Shown here piece by piece: positions 1 to 8,291 of a stretch of 64,000 nt of DNA. The DNA lies in assembly GCF_900105995.1 (NCBI RefSeq), contig NZ_LT629785.1, positions 2,728,001 to 2,792,000 of the forward strand, written 5' to 3'. The DNA is from Pseudomonas pohangensis. Its GTDB lineage: Bacteria > Pseudomonadota > Gammaproteobacteria > Pseudomonadales > Pseudomonadaceae. Under the pieces are notes generated by a model. The model ran no database searches. It was not told the DNA's origin and worked only from the letters and a program-made list of their open reading frames with translations. Position numbers and translations under genes: made by a program. How positions within the stretch are numbered: position 1 is the stretch's first letter; every line of letters starts with the position of its first letter.

Positions 1-2
1 AC

Positions 3-878
3 AAGCAAGATCCCGACGTCACCGTGAATTACCTCAACGGCAACCCGCTGGTAACCGATCCGTCAGGGGCCAGCGACCACCACCTGTCACCCAAACTCGG
101 TGCCAACTACGAGCTGAGCAACACCGAAAGCATTTATGGCCAGTACGCCGCCGGCTTCCGCGCGCCCAGCCCGGTCTATATGTTTGGTGAGTTCTCCAAC
201 CCGGCGCTGGGCTACCGGCAGATCGGCAACCCGGACCTCGACCCGGAAACCAGCAACAGCTTCGAGGCCGGCCTGCGTGGTGAGCATCAGATCGGCAGCT
301 ATGGCGTGGCGCTGTTCTACAACCGCTACGATGACTTCATCGAACAGGTTATTACTCCGGCACCGGGGTATTACATCGGCCAGTTCCAGTGGATCAACGT
401 GGATCGGGCGACCATTCGCGGTGCCGAAGCCAATGGCGAGCTGTTCCTCGACGAGTTCGGCCTGCCTTCCGGCACCAGCGCCAGGGCCAGCATTGCCTAC
501 GCACGCGGCAAGAACGAGGAAAACGGCCAGCCACTAAACAGTGTTGATCCACTGAAATCCGTGTTGGGTCTGGTCTATGACGCGCCTTCCGGGCAATACG
601 GTGGCGCCCTCAACTGGACCCTGGTACAAGCCAAGCACCGCGTCGACGATACCCAGACCGCCGACCAGTACGCTACGCCCGGTTACGGCATCCTCGATCT
701 CAACGGCTGGGTACAGCTCACCGAAGAAGTCTCGCTCAACGCCGGTCTGTACAACCTGACCGACAAGCAGTACTGGCAATGGGGCGACGTACAGGGTCTG
801 ACCAGCAGCAACGTCAACCTGGAGCGCTACACCCAGCCGGGGCGTTATGCCGCGGTCAATCTGATCTGGGAAATCTGA
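3..878 (+). CDS. TonB-dependent receptor, heme/hemoglobin type (C-terminal part)
   Basis: The C-terminal 291 residues of an outer-membrane beta-barrel; the plug domain and signal peptide lie before the window. The reading frame is open from base 3 to a TGA at 876-878. Seen: the barrel segment FRAPSPVYMFGEF followed by GNPDLDPETSNSFEAGLRG, and near the end TDKQYWQWGDV and RYTQPGRYAAVNL. Known of the family: the N-P-D-L-x-P-E-T-S block and a terminal NLTD-KxYW...PGR-x-aromatic strand are standard in TonB receptors, and the version with YRAP/GNPxL and YTQPGR is typical of hemoglobin/heme receptors. Inference: it imports heme or a related iron source using TonB-ExbBD energy. The exact ligand cannot be fixed without the plug. 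The small Rieske gene follows 55 bases later on the same strand. Confidence 0.85.
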   Translation, partial: KQDPDVTVNYLNGNPLVTDPSGASDHHLSPKLGANYELSNTESIYGQYAAGFRAPSPVYMFGEFSNPALGYRQIGNPDLDPETSNSFEAGLRGEHQIGSYGVALFYNRYDDFIEQVITPAPGYYIGQFQWINVDRATIRGAEANGELFLDEFGLPSGTSARASIAYARGKNEENGQPLNSVDPLKSVLGLVYDAPSGQYGGALNWTLVQAKHRVDDTQTADQYATPGYGILDLNGWVQLTEEVSLNAGLYNLTDKQYWQWGDVQGLTSSNVNLERYTQPGRYAAVNLIWEI

Positions 879-933
879 CTGGCACTCCTCGACCACGGGC
901 GGGGATAATCCCGTGCGTAGCCGAGGAATCCCG

Positions 934-1257
934 ATGCAACTGCTTTGTCCCAGTACTTATCTCGCCGAAGGCCAGAGCCGCGGCTTTGCCCTCGCTGAAC
1001 TGCGTCTGCTGGCCGTACGCCAGCAGGGCCGGGTCTATCTCTACGAAAACCGCTGCCCGCACCGGGGCGTACCGCTGGAATGGGTGGCCGACCAGTTTCT
1101 CGACCACAGCGGCAGCCTGCTGCAGTGCTCGACCCACGGCGCACTGTTTCTGATCGACAACGGCGAATGCGTGGCCGGACCCTGCGCCGGACAATCCCTG
1201 CGCGCCCTGCCCTGCCAGGAAGATGCCCAAGGCATCTGGCTGCTCGAACATCCGTAA
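934..1257 (+). CDS. Rieske [2Fe-2S] domain protein, small
   Basis: A 107-residue soluble protein consisting almost only of a Rieske fold. Cluster ligands are visible: C41-P-H43 and C65-S-T-H68, in the CxH...CxxH arrangement. I start it at ATG 934 because GAGGAA lies 8-12 bases upstream; an in-frame GTG at 913 is possible but has no better site. Small stand-alone Rieske proteins act as electron carriers (ferredoxin-like) or as NirD-type subunits, but no partner reductase or oxygenase is next to it here, so the redox partner is unknown. It may be cotranscribed with the upstream TonB receptor. A hairpin repeat pair lies directly downstream. Confidence 0.85.
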   Translation: MQLLCPSTYLAEGQSRGFALAELRLLAVRQQGRVYLYENRCPHRGVPLEWVADQFLDHSGSLLQCSTHGALFLIDNGECVAGPCAGQSLRALPCQEDAQGIWLLEHP

Positions 1258-1275
1258 GGTGGGCATAGGGTGGCC

Positions 1276-1341
1276 GTAGGGTGGGCTTCAGCCCACCATT
1301 TAGACTCGAGTTTGGTTACGGTGGGCTGAAGCCCACCCTAC
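1276..1341. repeat. REP-like inverted pair (GTGGGCT family)
   Basis: Two copies of a 22-base element reading gtagggtgggcttcagccca-cc (plus strand at 1276-1297, minus strand at 1320-1341) face each other around about 22 bases. Each copy is itself a hairpin (GGTGGGCTtcAGCCCACC). A diverged pair of the same element sits at 37109-37173. It lies between the convergent Rieske and acyl-CoA dehydrogenase-like genes, a usual place for bacterial interspersed repeats, and may also stop transcription from either side. Confidence 0.85.
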
Positions 1342-1353
1342 AACACTGTCACC

Positions 1354-2235
1354 CTACAAACCGAGGGTTGCCAGCGCCTTGTCCAGCCGTCTGGCCCTTG
1401 CCGTAGAGGCAATGGCCAACAAATTGCGGTCCCGCTGCCAGAGGGCTGCCCAGTGTTCCGGTCCCGCGGCAAAAGCCTGGTCAAGTTCCGCCTGTAACGC
1501 CTGCTGCTGGGCAAACAGGCCGGCCAGCAGCACATGGGTTACTGCAGCCGAGGGGTCACTGCGGGCCACTTCGGCGCAACCGGCCAGCAGGGCCAGCAGG
1601 CGCAGTTGCAGCGCCTGCGACCAGTCACTCTCCCGCCCGATGCCGTACTGCCAGGCGGTCAACGCCGCCAGCACATGCACGTCCTCGATACTGCGGAAGG
1701 GTTTCACGTAGTCATCCCAGCCATCGCCGGCCAGCCGCTGGCAATTGACCTCGTGCAGGTGCAAGCGGGCATGGCCGATATCCGGCATCAGCGGCAGTGC
1801 CGGCAAATTCTCCACACGCATTCCGGGCGCGCCCTGGTGCACCACCACCAGTGCCAGACGCGGCGGCTGCTCGGTCGCTTCCTCGCGCGCGGCCACCAGC
1901 AGCCAGTCGGCAGCATCGCCGGCGGTGACGAAATCCTTGCGCCCGCTGAGCAGCAGGCCGCTGAGCCGCGTGCTCATATCTGCCGGTCGCGTGCTCTTGT
2001 TCTCGGTCACACAGAGCGCGCCCAGGCTCGCCGGCGCCGACGGCCAGAGCACCCGCAGCGCCGCCTGATAGCCCGCCAGAAATGCCAGCCCCGGGGTTGC
2101 CGCACGACGACCGCCTGTTACCGCCAATTCGAAAGTCCCGACATTCGGACAAGCCTGCAATAGCGCAGCAAACCAGTCATCGAGGGGCGCGGCAGGCAAG
2201 CGCGGTGTATTTTCCAGCAGTTGGGTCCAGCTCAT
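1354..2235 (-). CDS. Acyl-CoA dehydrogenase-like protein, short
   Basis: A 293-residue protein that reads like the middle and C-terminal parts of an acyl-CoA dehydrogenase: a stretch GLLLSGRKDFVTAGDAADWLLVAA resembles the beta-barrel substrate-binding segment (usually G..L.G.K.FITNG..AD). The family is normally about 380-400 residues; this one is about 100 shorter and I cannot see the usual catalytic glutamate region or the FAD-binding QxxGGxG motif near the end. It is therefore probably a diverged, possibly non-catalytic paralogue. Start at ATG 2235 has GGAGGAC upstream in the divergent gap. It stands alone on the minus strand, with SulP divergent. Confidence 0.6.
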   Translation of the reverse strand: MSWTQLLENTPRLPAAPLDDWFAALLQACPNVGTFELAVTGGRRAATPGLAFLAGYQAALRVLWPSAPASLGALCVTENKSTRPADMSTRLSGLLLSGRKDFVTAGDAADWLLVAAREEATEQPPRLALVVVHQGAPGMRVENLPALPLMPDIGHARLHLHEVNCQRLAGDGWDDYVKPFRSIEDVHVLAALTAWQYGIGRESDWSQALQLRLLALLAGCAEVARSDPSAAVTHVLLAGLFAQQQALQAELDQAFAAGPEHWAALWQRDRNLLAIASTARARRLDKALATLGL

Positions 2236-2615
2236 GTCGAATGTCCTCCACGGTAATCATGCCGGCGTTTGCCAGATAGCTCGGGCACAGGGCCAGTCAG
2301 CCGAATTCGAACTCGCCCGCCAAGTATATGCCCCTGCACAAGTGTTCTGCGGCAATCGGGACAATTGGCCGGACGAGACAACAATCCACCCCGACTGTCC
2401 ATTGCAACTGGCCGTTTCAGCCGCTAGCGGTGATAATTGCCGTCCGCCGAACCCTGCTGCTTGCACTTTTTCCGATTGATCGGCTGCAACAGCTGCCTTC
2501 GCTTCACCTGCACAACCCGTATACAGCGCCGTAGCGCATTACTTGCCTGGCGCCTCATCTGCTTTTTTGACTACCGCGCGTGCCCACGCTTGCCGGCACG
2601 CCCAGGAGCTTTTGC
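2236..2615. other. Divergent intergenic region, 380 bp
   Basis: The region separates the minus-strand acyl-CoA dehydrogenase-like gene from the plus-strand SulP gene and must hold both promoters. I found no convincing small gene, terminator or strong palindrome in it; short open frames here have no ribosome binding site and no recognisable sequence. Confidence 0.5.
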
Positions 2616-4136
2616 ATGACTGGCCTCACCCCCGCCGACCTGAGAACCAACATTCTCAGCGGCATTACCGTTTCGCTGGCGCTGGTGCCGGAAGCCATCG
2701 CCTTTGCCCTGGTCGCCCAGGTCAGCCCGTTGACCGGCCTGTATGCCGCCTTCTTTATCTGCCTGATCACTGCCGTGCTGGGCGGCCGTCCCGGCATGAT
2801 TTCCGGCGCCACCGGCGCGCTGGCGGTGGTGATGGTCAGTCTGGTGGTGCAGCACGGCGCCGAGTACCTGTTTGCCACTGTGGTGCTGATGGGCTGCCTG
2901 CAGTTGCTGTTTGCCGCCTTCAAACTGGGCAAGTTCATCCGCCTGGTACCGCACCCGGTAATGCTCGGCTTCGTCAACGGTCTGGCCATCGTCATCTTTC
3001 TCGCCCAGTTCGGCCATTTCCAGAGCCTCGACAGCACGGGCCAGAGTGTCTGGCTGAGTGGCAGTGCCTTGTACGTGATGCTCGGCCTGATCGCCCTGAC
3101 CATTGCCATCATCTATCTGCTGCCGCGCCTGACCACTATGATTCCTTCCTCGCTGGGGGCGATTTTGCTGGTGGCCGGTCTGGTCGCTGCCTTCGGCATC
3201 GAAACCAAGACCGTGGGCGACATGGGCTCGATTGCCGGCGGGCTACCGATGTTGCACCTGCCGCAGGTGCCGCTGAACCTGGAAACCCTGTACATCATCT
3301 TTCCCTACGCGCTGATCCTCGCCGCCATCGGCCTGATCGAAACCCTGCTGACGCTGAACCTGATCGATGCCATGACCGATACCCGTGGCAAGCCCAATCG
3401 TGAGTGCATGGCCCAGGGTCTGGCCAACATCACCGGCGGTTTCTTCGCCACCATGGGCGGCTGCGCGATGATCGGCCAGAGCATGATCAACATCAACAAC
3501 GGCGCGCGGCATCGCCTGTCCGGCATAGTCGCCGCGCTGTTCCTGCTCGGCTTCATCCTGTTCCTCTCGCAATGGATCGAGATGATTCCGCTGGCGGCAC
3601 TGATCGGCCTGATGTTCGTGGTTTGCGAAAAAACCTTCGCCTGGGGCAGCCTGCAGACCCTGCGCAAGATCTCCCGCGAGGACGCGATCACCGTGATCGG
3701 CGTCACCGTGATCACCGTACTGACCGATCTGGCCGTGGCGGTACTGGCCGGCGTGGTTTTCGCCGCGCTGGTATTCGCCTGGCAGCACGCCAAGCAGATC
3801 ATCGCCCACAGCCGGATCGACGCCAACGGCTGGAAGGTCTACGAACTGCAGGGCACGCTGTTCTTTGCATCGGCGGCCAATTTTGCCGGCCTGTTCGATC
3901 CCAAGGGCGACCCGCAACATGTGGTGATCGAATTCCGTCAGGCACGGGTGGTCGACCATTCCGCCGTCGAAGCCATCGACGCGCTGGCGGCGCGCTACCT
4001 GAGCGAGGGCAAGATCCTGCATCTGCGCCATCTGAGCCCGGACTGCCTGGAACTGCTGGGGCGGGCCAAGGACATGGTCGAGGTCAACGAGTTCGAAGAT
4101 CCGCACTATCACATCGCCGACAACAAGCTCGGCTAA
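2616..4136 (+). CDS. SulP-family anion transporter with STAS domain
   Basis: A 506-residue inner-membrane transporter of the SulP/SLC26 family. About a dozen hydrophobic segments fill residues 1-395, including the family-typical start (TNILSGITVSLALVPEAIAFAL) and the GMISGATGALAVVM stretch; a hydrophilic C-terminal domain (about 395-500, with the DHSAVEAIDAL segment) is a STAS domain. Members move sulfate, bicarbonate or C4-dicarboxylates; the substrate cannot be read from sequence. ATG 2616 is chosen because AGGAG is 9 bases upstream; the frame stays open further upstream without a site. Monocistronic, followed by a REP pair. Confidence 0.92.
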   Translation: MTGLTPADLRTNILSGITVSLALVPEAIAFALVAQVSPLTGLYAAFFICLITAVLGGRPGMISGATGALAVVMVSLVVQHGAEYLFATVVLMGCLQLLFAAFKLGKFIRLVPHPVMLGFVNGLAIVIFLAQFGHFQSLDSTGQSVWLSGSALYVMLGLIALTIAIIYLLPRLTTMIPSSLGAILLVAGLVAAFGIETKTVGDMGSIAGGLPMLHLPQVPLNLETLYIIFPYALILAAIGLIETLLTLNLIDAMTDTRGKPNRECMAQGLANITGGFFATMGGCAMIGQSMININNGARHRLSGIVAALFLLGFILFLSQWIEMIPLAALIGLMFVVCEKTFAWGSLQTLRKISREDAITVIGVTVITVLTDLAVAVLAGVVFAALVFAWQHAKQIIAHSRIDANGWKVYELQGTLFFASAANFAGLFDPKGDPQHVVIEFRQARVVDHSAVEAIDALAARYLSEGKILHLRHLSPDCLELLGRAKDMVEVNEFEDPHYHIADNKLG

Positions 4137-4193
4137 TAAGCCAAGGCAAAGGCTATGTATCAGTTACGTGCTGCCAGCTCTGCAGACGCTTTT

Positions 4194-4257
4194 GTGGGAG
4201 CGGCCTTGGCCGCGACAGGGCCTCAAGCAATGCATCGCGGGCAAGCCCGCTCCTACA
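4194..4257. repeat. Pseudomonas-type REP pair (BIME)
   Basis: Two inverted REP elements: gtgggagcggccttggccgc at 4194 and gcgggcaagcccgctcctac at 4237-4256. These are the well-known GTGGGAGCGG / GCTCCTAC type of P. putida and P. fluorescens group genomes. They lie between convergent SulP and acpH genes. Good evidence for a Pseudomonas host. Confidence 0.93.
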
Positions 4258-4306
4258 TGATTTGCACTTCGTCCATTCTTGCTTGCCTGACGTAGTCAAT
4301 GAAACC

Positions 4307-4882
4307 CTAGCGACGTTGCTGCTCCGCAAACGCCTGCAGCTGCGGATAGAACGCGCGAAAGTCGCCGAGCAGCGGTTCATACAGCTGCTCCAGCTCGGCC
4401 AGCGCACCGTCCAGCCCTTCGGGGCGACTGAGGCGCCGCTGCATACCGGCCAGCACCAGTTCCAGCGTGGCGAATTCGCTGTAGCTGCCCAGCCAGTCCT
4501 GGGCGGCCATGCGCGGCGCGATCTGTGCCAGATGGCCGGGCAGGTTCGGCTCGTCGAGCAACACCTGATAGACCCGGCCAGTGAACTGCGGCAACGGCTG
4601 CTCGGCATAATCCTGCCAGTAGCGTGCCAGGCAGTGATCGAAAAACAGATCGAGCAGGATGCCGGAATAGCGCCGCCGCTCCACCGGAAAACGCGCCCGG
4701 GCCCGCGCTACCAGGGCATGCGTATCGGTAAACACATCCACGCGCCGATGCAGGCGAATGGCCGCTTCGATGTCTGCCGGCCACTGGCCCCTGAGCCAGC
4801 CCTTGACGAAATCGCCATACAAACTGCCAAGCAGTTGCGCCGGCTGCTCGCCGCCCAGATGCAGATGGGCCAGATAGTTCAT
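4307..4882 (-). CDS. acpH: Acyl carrier protein phosphodiesterase
   Basis: A 191-residue cytoplasmic protein beginning MNYLAHLHLGG and containing LLGSLYGDFVKG, RLHRRVDVFTDTH and LLDLFFDHCLARYW. These are the metal-binding His/Asp motifs of AcpH (DUF479), an HD-like phosphodiesterase that removes the 4'-phosphopantetheine arm from holo-ACP. The length matches the E. coli enzyme (193 residues, from memory). Its ATG overlaps the stop of the upstream AraC gene by four bases, so the two are translationally coupled. Why an AraC regulator drives acpH is not obvious from the sequence. Confidence 0.92.
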   Translation of the reverse strand: MNYLAHLHLGGEQPAQLLGSLYGDFVKGWLRGQWPADIEAAIRLHRRVDVFTDTHALVARARARFPVERRRYSGILLDLFFDHCLARYWQDYAEQPLPQFTGRVYQVLLDEPNLPGHLAQIAPRMAAQDWLGSYSEFATLELVLAGMQRRLSRPEGLDGALAELEQLYEPLLGDFRAFYPQLQAFAEQQRR

Positions 4883-5931
4883 GGCAGATTCTGCTGCGGC
4901 GCTGTTTCATCCCGGCTGGCACGAAAGGCATTCGGCGGCATGCCCAGCCAGCGGCGGAAAGTCCGGCTGAAGTTGCTGGTGTCGCTGTAACCCAGGCGCT
5001 CGGCCACCGCTTCGATGCTCAGCTCGGTATGCACCAGCAGCCAGCAGGCCAGTTCCTGGCGCACCTGATCGAGCAGTTCCTGATACTGGCTGCCTTCTTC
5101 GCGCAGGCGGCGGATCAGCGTGCGCGTGGACATATGGAATTCTTCAGCCAGCTCGTCCAGGGTCGGATAGCGCCCTTCCGCCGTGAGCAGGCGCTGGCGC
5201 ACCCGGCCGCTCCAGCCATCGGTCTGGTTCAGGTGCTGCAACTGGTATTCGCAATCGCGCAAGGCCAGTCGCGCCAGCTCGGCATCGGCGGTCAGGCACG
5301 GCCAGTCGAGCCATTCCAGCGGCATGCTGAAGCGGTACACCGCTGCGTCAAACTCGATATTCGGCCCCAGAAAGCGGTGGTACTCCGCGGCCCATTGCGG
5401 CCGGGCAAAGGGAAAGGCAAAACGCAGCTGTTGCAGGTCGAGGGTGCCACTGGCAGTTTCCAGCAGACGCAGGGAAATCGTCGCCAGATTGCCATAGATA
5501 AACTCACTGATACGGCGCATCTCGAAGCGCTCCAGCGCAAGCATTTCAAAACGCTCGCCAGTCTCCGCACCCTGCAGGTGCAGCCCGCTCAGGCGCAACG
5601 GACTATAGCGCTGGATCACCCCGATCAGGCTGCGCAGGTCGGCACTGGCGACCGCCGCATAACCGAGCTGACCATGGGCGGCCACCTGGGTCATGGCGCC
5701 CACTTCCAGGCCCAGCCAGGGACAGCCGCTGAGGGTTTCCGCCTGCAGCACCAGCCGGCCCATCTGCTCCAGACTGAGCAGGCGGTTCTCGCTGTGCAGC
5801 GCCTGCCAGTCCAGCCCGCTGCCGGCCAGAATCTGCTCCTGACTGAAGCCGCGCTTGCGCAGATCCATGCACAGCAAACGGGCATAGACCGGATGCATGG
5901 TCGGTTGCAGGTAATCGGCAGCGCGCGGCAT
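4879..5931 (-). CDS. AraC-family transcriptional regulator
   Basis: A 350-residue regulator. The C-terminal ~90 residues hold two helix-turn-helix motifs (TLDELAEEFHMSTRTLIRRL and LSIEAVAERLGYSDTSNFSR, followed by RRWLGMPPNAFR). The N-terminal ~200 residues are an arabinose-binding-domain-like (PF12625 type) sensor, as in OruR/ArgR-like members that respond to fatty or amino acids. It is divergent from alkB with 121 bases between the starts and overlaps acpH by 4 bases. Inference: it controls alkB from the shared intergenic region; in other hydrocarbon degraders AraC-type regulators of this layout control alkane genes. Confidence 0.92.
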   Translation of the reverse strand: MPRAADYLQPTMHPVYARLLCMDLRKRGFSQEQILAGSGLDWQALHSENRLLSLEQMGRLVLQAETLSGCPWLGLEVGAMTQVAAHGQLGYAAVASADLRSLIGVIQRYSPLRLSGLHLQGAETGERFEMLALERFEMRRISEFIYGNLATISLRLLETASGTLDLQQLRFAFPFARPQWAAEYHRFLGPNIEFDAAVYRFSMPLEWLDWPCLTADAELARLALRDCEYQLQHLNQTDGWSGRVRQRLLTAEGRYPTLDELAEEFHMSTRTLIRRLREEGSQYQELLDQVRQELACWLLVHTELSIEAVAERLGYSDTSNFSRTFRRWLGMPPNAFRASRDETAPQQNLP

Positions 5932-6052
5932 GGAGATTCCAGATAATTATCCAGCTGTCACAATATGACGATAAATTGCCCAGCACAACGGTGCTGCTGC
6001 ATTCACTTCCGCGTTCTACTCTGAAAACAAGCAGAGCATCAGGAGATGCCCG

Positions 6053-7252
6053 ATGAGTGAACTGACTGCAAGCTCCGGGGTTGGCGCGCCGGCCTACCGC
6101 GACCGCAAACGCTACCTGTGGCTGTTTTCTGTCCTGTCACCGGCGCTGGCCTTGGCCGGCCCGGCACTCTATGTGCTGGTCAGTCCGGAAATCTTCTGGC
6201 TGTGGATGGGCCCCGGCTTCTTCTACCTGATCGTGCCGCTGCTCGACTACCTGCTCGGCGAGGACCTGAGCAATCCGCCGGAAGCGGCAGTCCCGGCACT
6301 GGAAGCCGATCCTTACTATCGCCGGATCACCTATGCACTGGTGCCGTTGCTGTGGCTGAATTTCATCGTCAGCGCGGCTTTTGTCGGCACCCACGACCTG
6401 CCCTGGTACGGCGTGCTGGCAGTAATCCTGAGTGCCGGCGGCACCCTGGGTTACGGCCTCAATCTGGGCCATGAACTGGGCCACAAGAAACCGCAACTGG
6501 AGCGCTGGCTGGCCAAGATCACCCTGGCGCTGGGCTTCTACGGACACTTCTTCATCGAGCACAACCGCGGCCATCACCGTGATGTGGCGACGCCGGCAGA
6601 TCCGGCTTCATCGCACATGGGGGAAAGCATTTACCGCTTCGTCTTCCGTGAAATGCCCGGCGGCTTCTTCCGCGCCTGGGATCTGGAAAGCGAGCGGCTG
6701 CAGCGTGCCGGCAAATCGTTGTGGAGTCTGGACAACGAAATTCTGCAGCCGGCGCTGATCAGCGTTGTGCTGTATGGCACCCTGATCAGCCTGTTCGGCC
6801 TGCAATTGCTGCCGTTCCTGCTGATCACCGCTTTCTGGGGCGCCTTTCAGCTGACCTCGGCCAACTACATCGAGCACTACGGCCTGTTGCGCCAGAAGCT
6901 GCCCAACGGCCGCTACGAACAGTGCCAGCCACACCACTCCTGGAACAGCAACCACCTGTTCTCCAACTGGGCGACCCTGCACCTGCAGCGGCACTCCGAC
7001 CACCATGCGCATCCGACCCGGCGCTACCAGTCGCTGCGCGACTTCCCCGACCTGCCGACACTGCCCAACGGCTACTTCGGCATGTTCCTGGTCGCCTATA
7101 TTCCGCCGCTGTGGTTTCGCGTGATGAACCCGCGGGTCATCGCGGCCTGTGACGGTGATGTGCGCAGGATTCATTTCGAGGCGGCCAAGCGCAATCAGCT
7201 GATGCGCCAGTACGGTCTCAGCGAAGAGTCGCCACAAGCCAGCGCCGCCTGA
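6053..7252 (+). CDS. alkB: Alkane 1-monooxygenase (membrane di-iron hydroxylase)
   Basis: A 399-residue integral membrane non-haem di-iron enzyme that oxidises the terminal methyl of n-alkanes using rubredoxin and rubredoxin reductase. The diagnostic histidine boxes are complete: HELGHK at 140-145, EHNRGHH at 169-175, NYIEHYG near residue 275 and LQRHSDHH at 311-318, with six hydrophobic segments around them. The length matches the family (about 400). ATG 6053 has AGGAG at 6040-6044. No rubredoxin gene is adjacent, so the electron donor must be elsewhere. Regulation is probably by the divergent AraC protein. Confidence 0.96.
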   Translation: MSELTASSGVGAPAYRDRKRYLWLFSVLSPALALAGPALYVLVSPEIFWLWMGPGFFYLIVPLLDYLLGEDLSNPPEAAVPALEADPYYRRITYALVPLLWLNFIVSAAFVGTHDLPWYGVLAVILSAGGTLGYGLNLGHELGHKKPQLERWLAKITLALGFYGHFFIEHNRGHHRDVATPADPASSHMGESIYRFVFREMPGGFFRAWDLESERLQRAGKSLWSLDNEILQPALISVVLYGTLISLFGLQLLPFLLITAFWGAFQLTSANYIEHYGLLRQKLPNGRYEQCQPHHSWNSNHLFSNWATLHLQRHSDHHAHPTRRYQSLRDFPDLPTLPNGYFGMFLVAYIPPLWFRVMNPRVIAACDGDVRRIHFEAAKRNQLMRQYGLSEESPQASAA

Positions 7253-7276
7253 AGCGGACGCTGGCACCGGGGCGGC

Positions 7277-8101
7277 TTACTGCTTGCCGCTGATCTGCTG
7301 TTGCAGGGTCTGGATCTGACTCTGCAGGGTACTCAGGCTGCGCGTCATCTGGGCACGGAAGGCATCGAATTCGGCCGTGTTGTTGCCCTTGGCCGCCTGG
7401 TTGTCGAGCTGACTGCTGAGCACCAGCAGATCCTGCTCGAGCCGCGTAATGCCCTTGGCCTGTTGCTTGAGTGTTTCGATATCCGCAGCCTGCGCCTTGC
7501 TGCGCGCATCCACGGCAGCCAGTGAGGCTTGCGCGGCCTGCAGCTGCTCCTGCGCGGTTGCGAGTGTCTGCAGCTTGTCCGCGGACAACTTCAGCGCGGC
7601 CTGCTGGCTTTGCAGATCGGCGACCACACCGCTTATCTGTTTGGCCTGCCCGCTCTGCTGACCCTGGACACTCTGCTGCTGCTTGCCCAGTTCGGCCAGC
7701 TGGTTTTCCAGTTGCCTGACGCGCAGTTTGAGTGATTCGGTCTCGGTGGTTGCCGTGGACTCGGTGGCGACCACCTTGCCGGAGATATCCTTGATCCGCC
7801 CGGCGGCCTCTTCACTGATCTGTGCGAAGCTCAACTGGGTGGCCACCAGTTGCTGGTTGAGCAGGGCAATCTGCCGGGAGCTCCACCAGGCCAGACTGCC
7901 GAAGGCAATCAGTACCGCCACCAGCAGCGCCCAGAGTGGCGCAGTGCTGGCCTTCTTCGCCGGTGCTGCCGGCTTGCTGCTTGCGGCTGCAGCACGCTGC
8001 GCTGGTTCCGGCTTGGTGGCATAGCCGAAGTCGGCGCGATCGCGCGCATCGGTGGTCAGACTGGGGACGACTTCCAGCTCGTCGAGAGCATCGTTACGCA
8101 T
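7277..8101 (-). CDS. Membrane-anchored coiled-coil protein, unknown function
   Basis: A 274-residue protein with an Ala/Pro/Lys-rich N-terminal ~38 residues, one transmembrane helix at about 40-60 (LWALLVAVLIAFGSLAWW), then a long Gln/Ala-rich heptad region to the end (LRVRQLENQLAELGKQQQS and similar). Topology: short cytoplasmic tail, periplasmic coiled coil. I start at MRNDALDEL (8101). Many pseudomonads carry such a protein; I do not know its function. It converges on alkB with a 24-base gap and is not clearly in an operon with it. Confidence 0.8.
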   Translation of the reverse strand: MRNDALDELEVVPSLTTDARDRADFGYATKPEPAQRAAAASSKPAAPAKKASTAPLWALLVAVLIAFGSLAWWSSRQIALLNQQLVATQLSFAQISEEAAGRIKDISGKVVATESTATTETESLKLRVRQLENQLAELGKQQQSVQGQQSGQAKQISGVVADLQSQQAALKLSADKLQTLATAQEQLQAAQASLAAVDARSKAQAADIETLKQQAKGITRLEQDLLVLSSQLDNQAAKGNNTAEFDAFRAQMTRSLSTLQSQIQTLQQQISGKQ

Positions 8102-8291
8102 GAATAAACCTTCGGCCCGGGCCGGCAATCAGAAAGGCGCGCAGTATAACGGGTTGCCGCTGCAGACTGGCAGCTGCGCTACGGGCAGATGACGAAGGGA
8201 CAATTCTGCGCCAACCGCCTGCCTGCGTGCCGGCAAGCGCTGACGAACTTGACCTGCCGACGCCCTTCCGGTCACGCCATGCAGACGCGGC

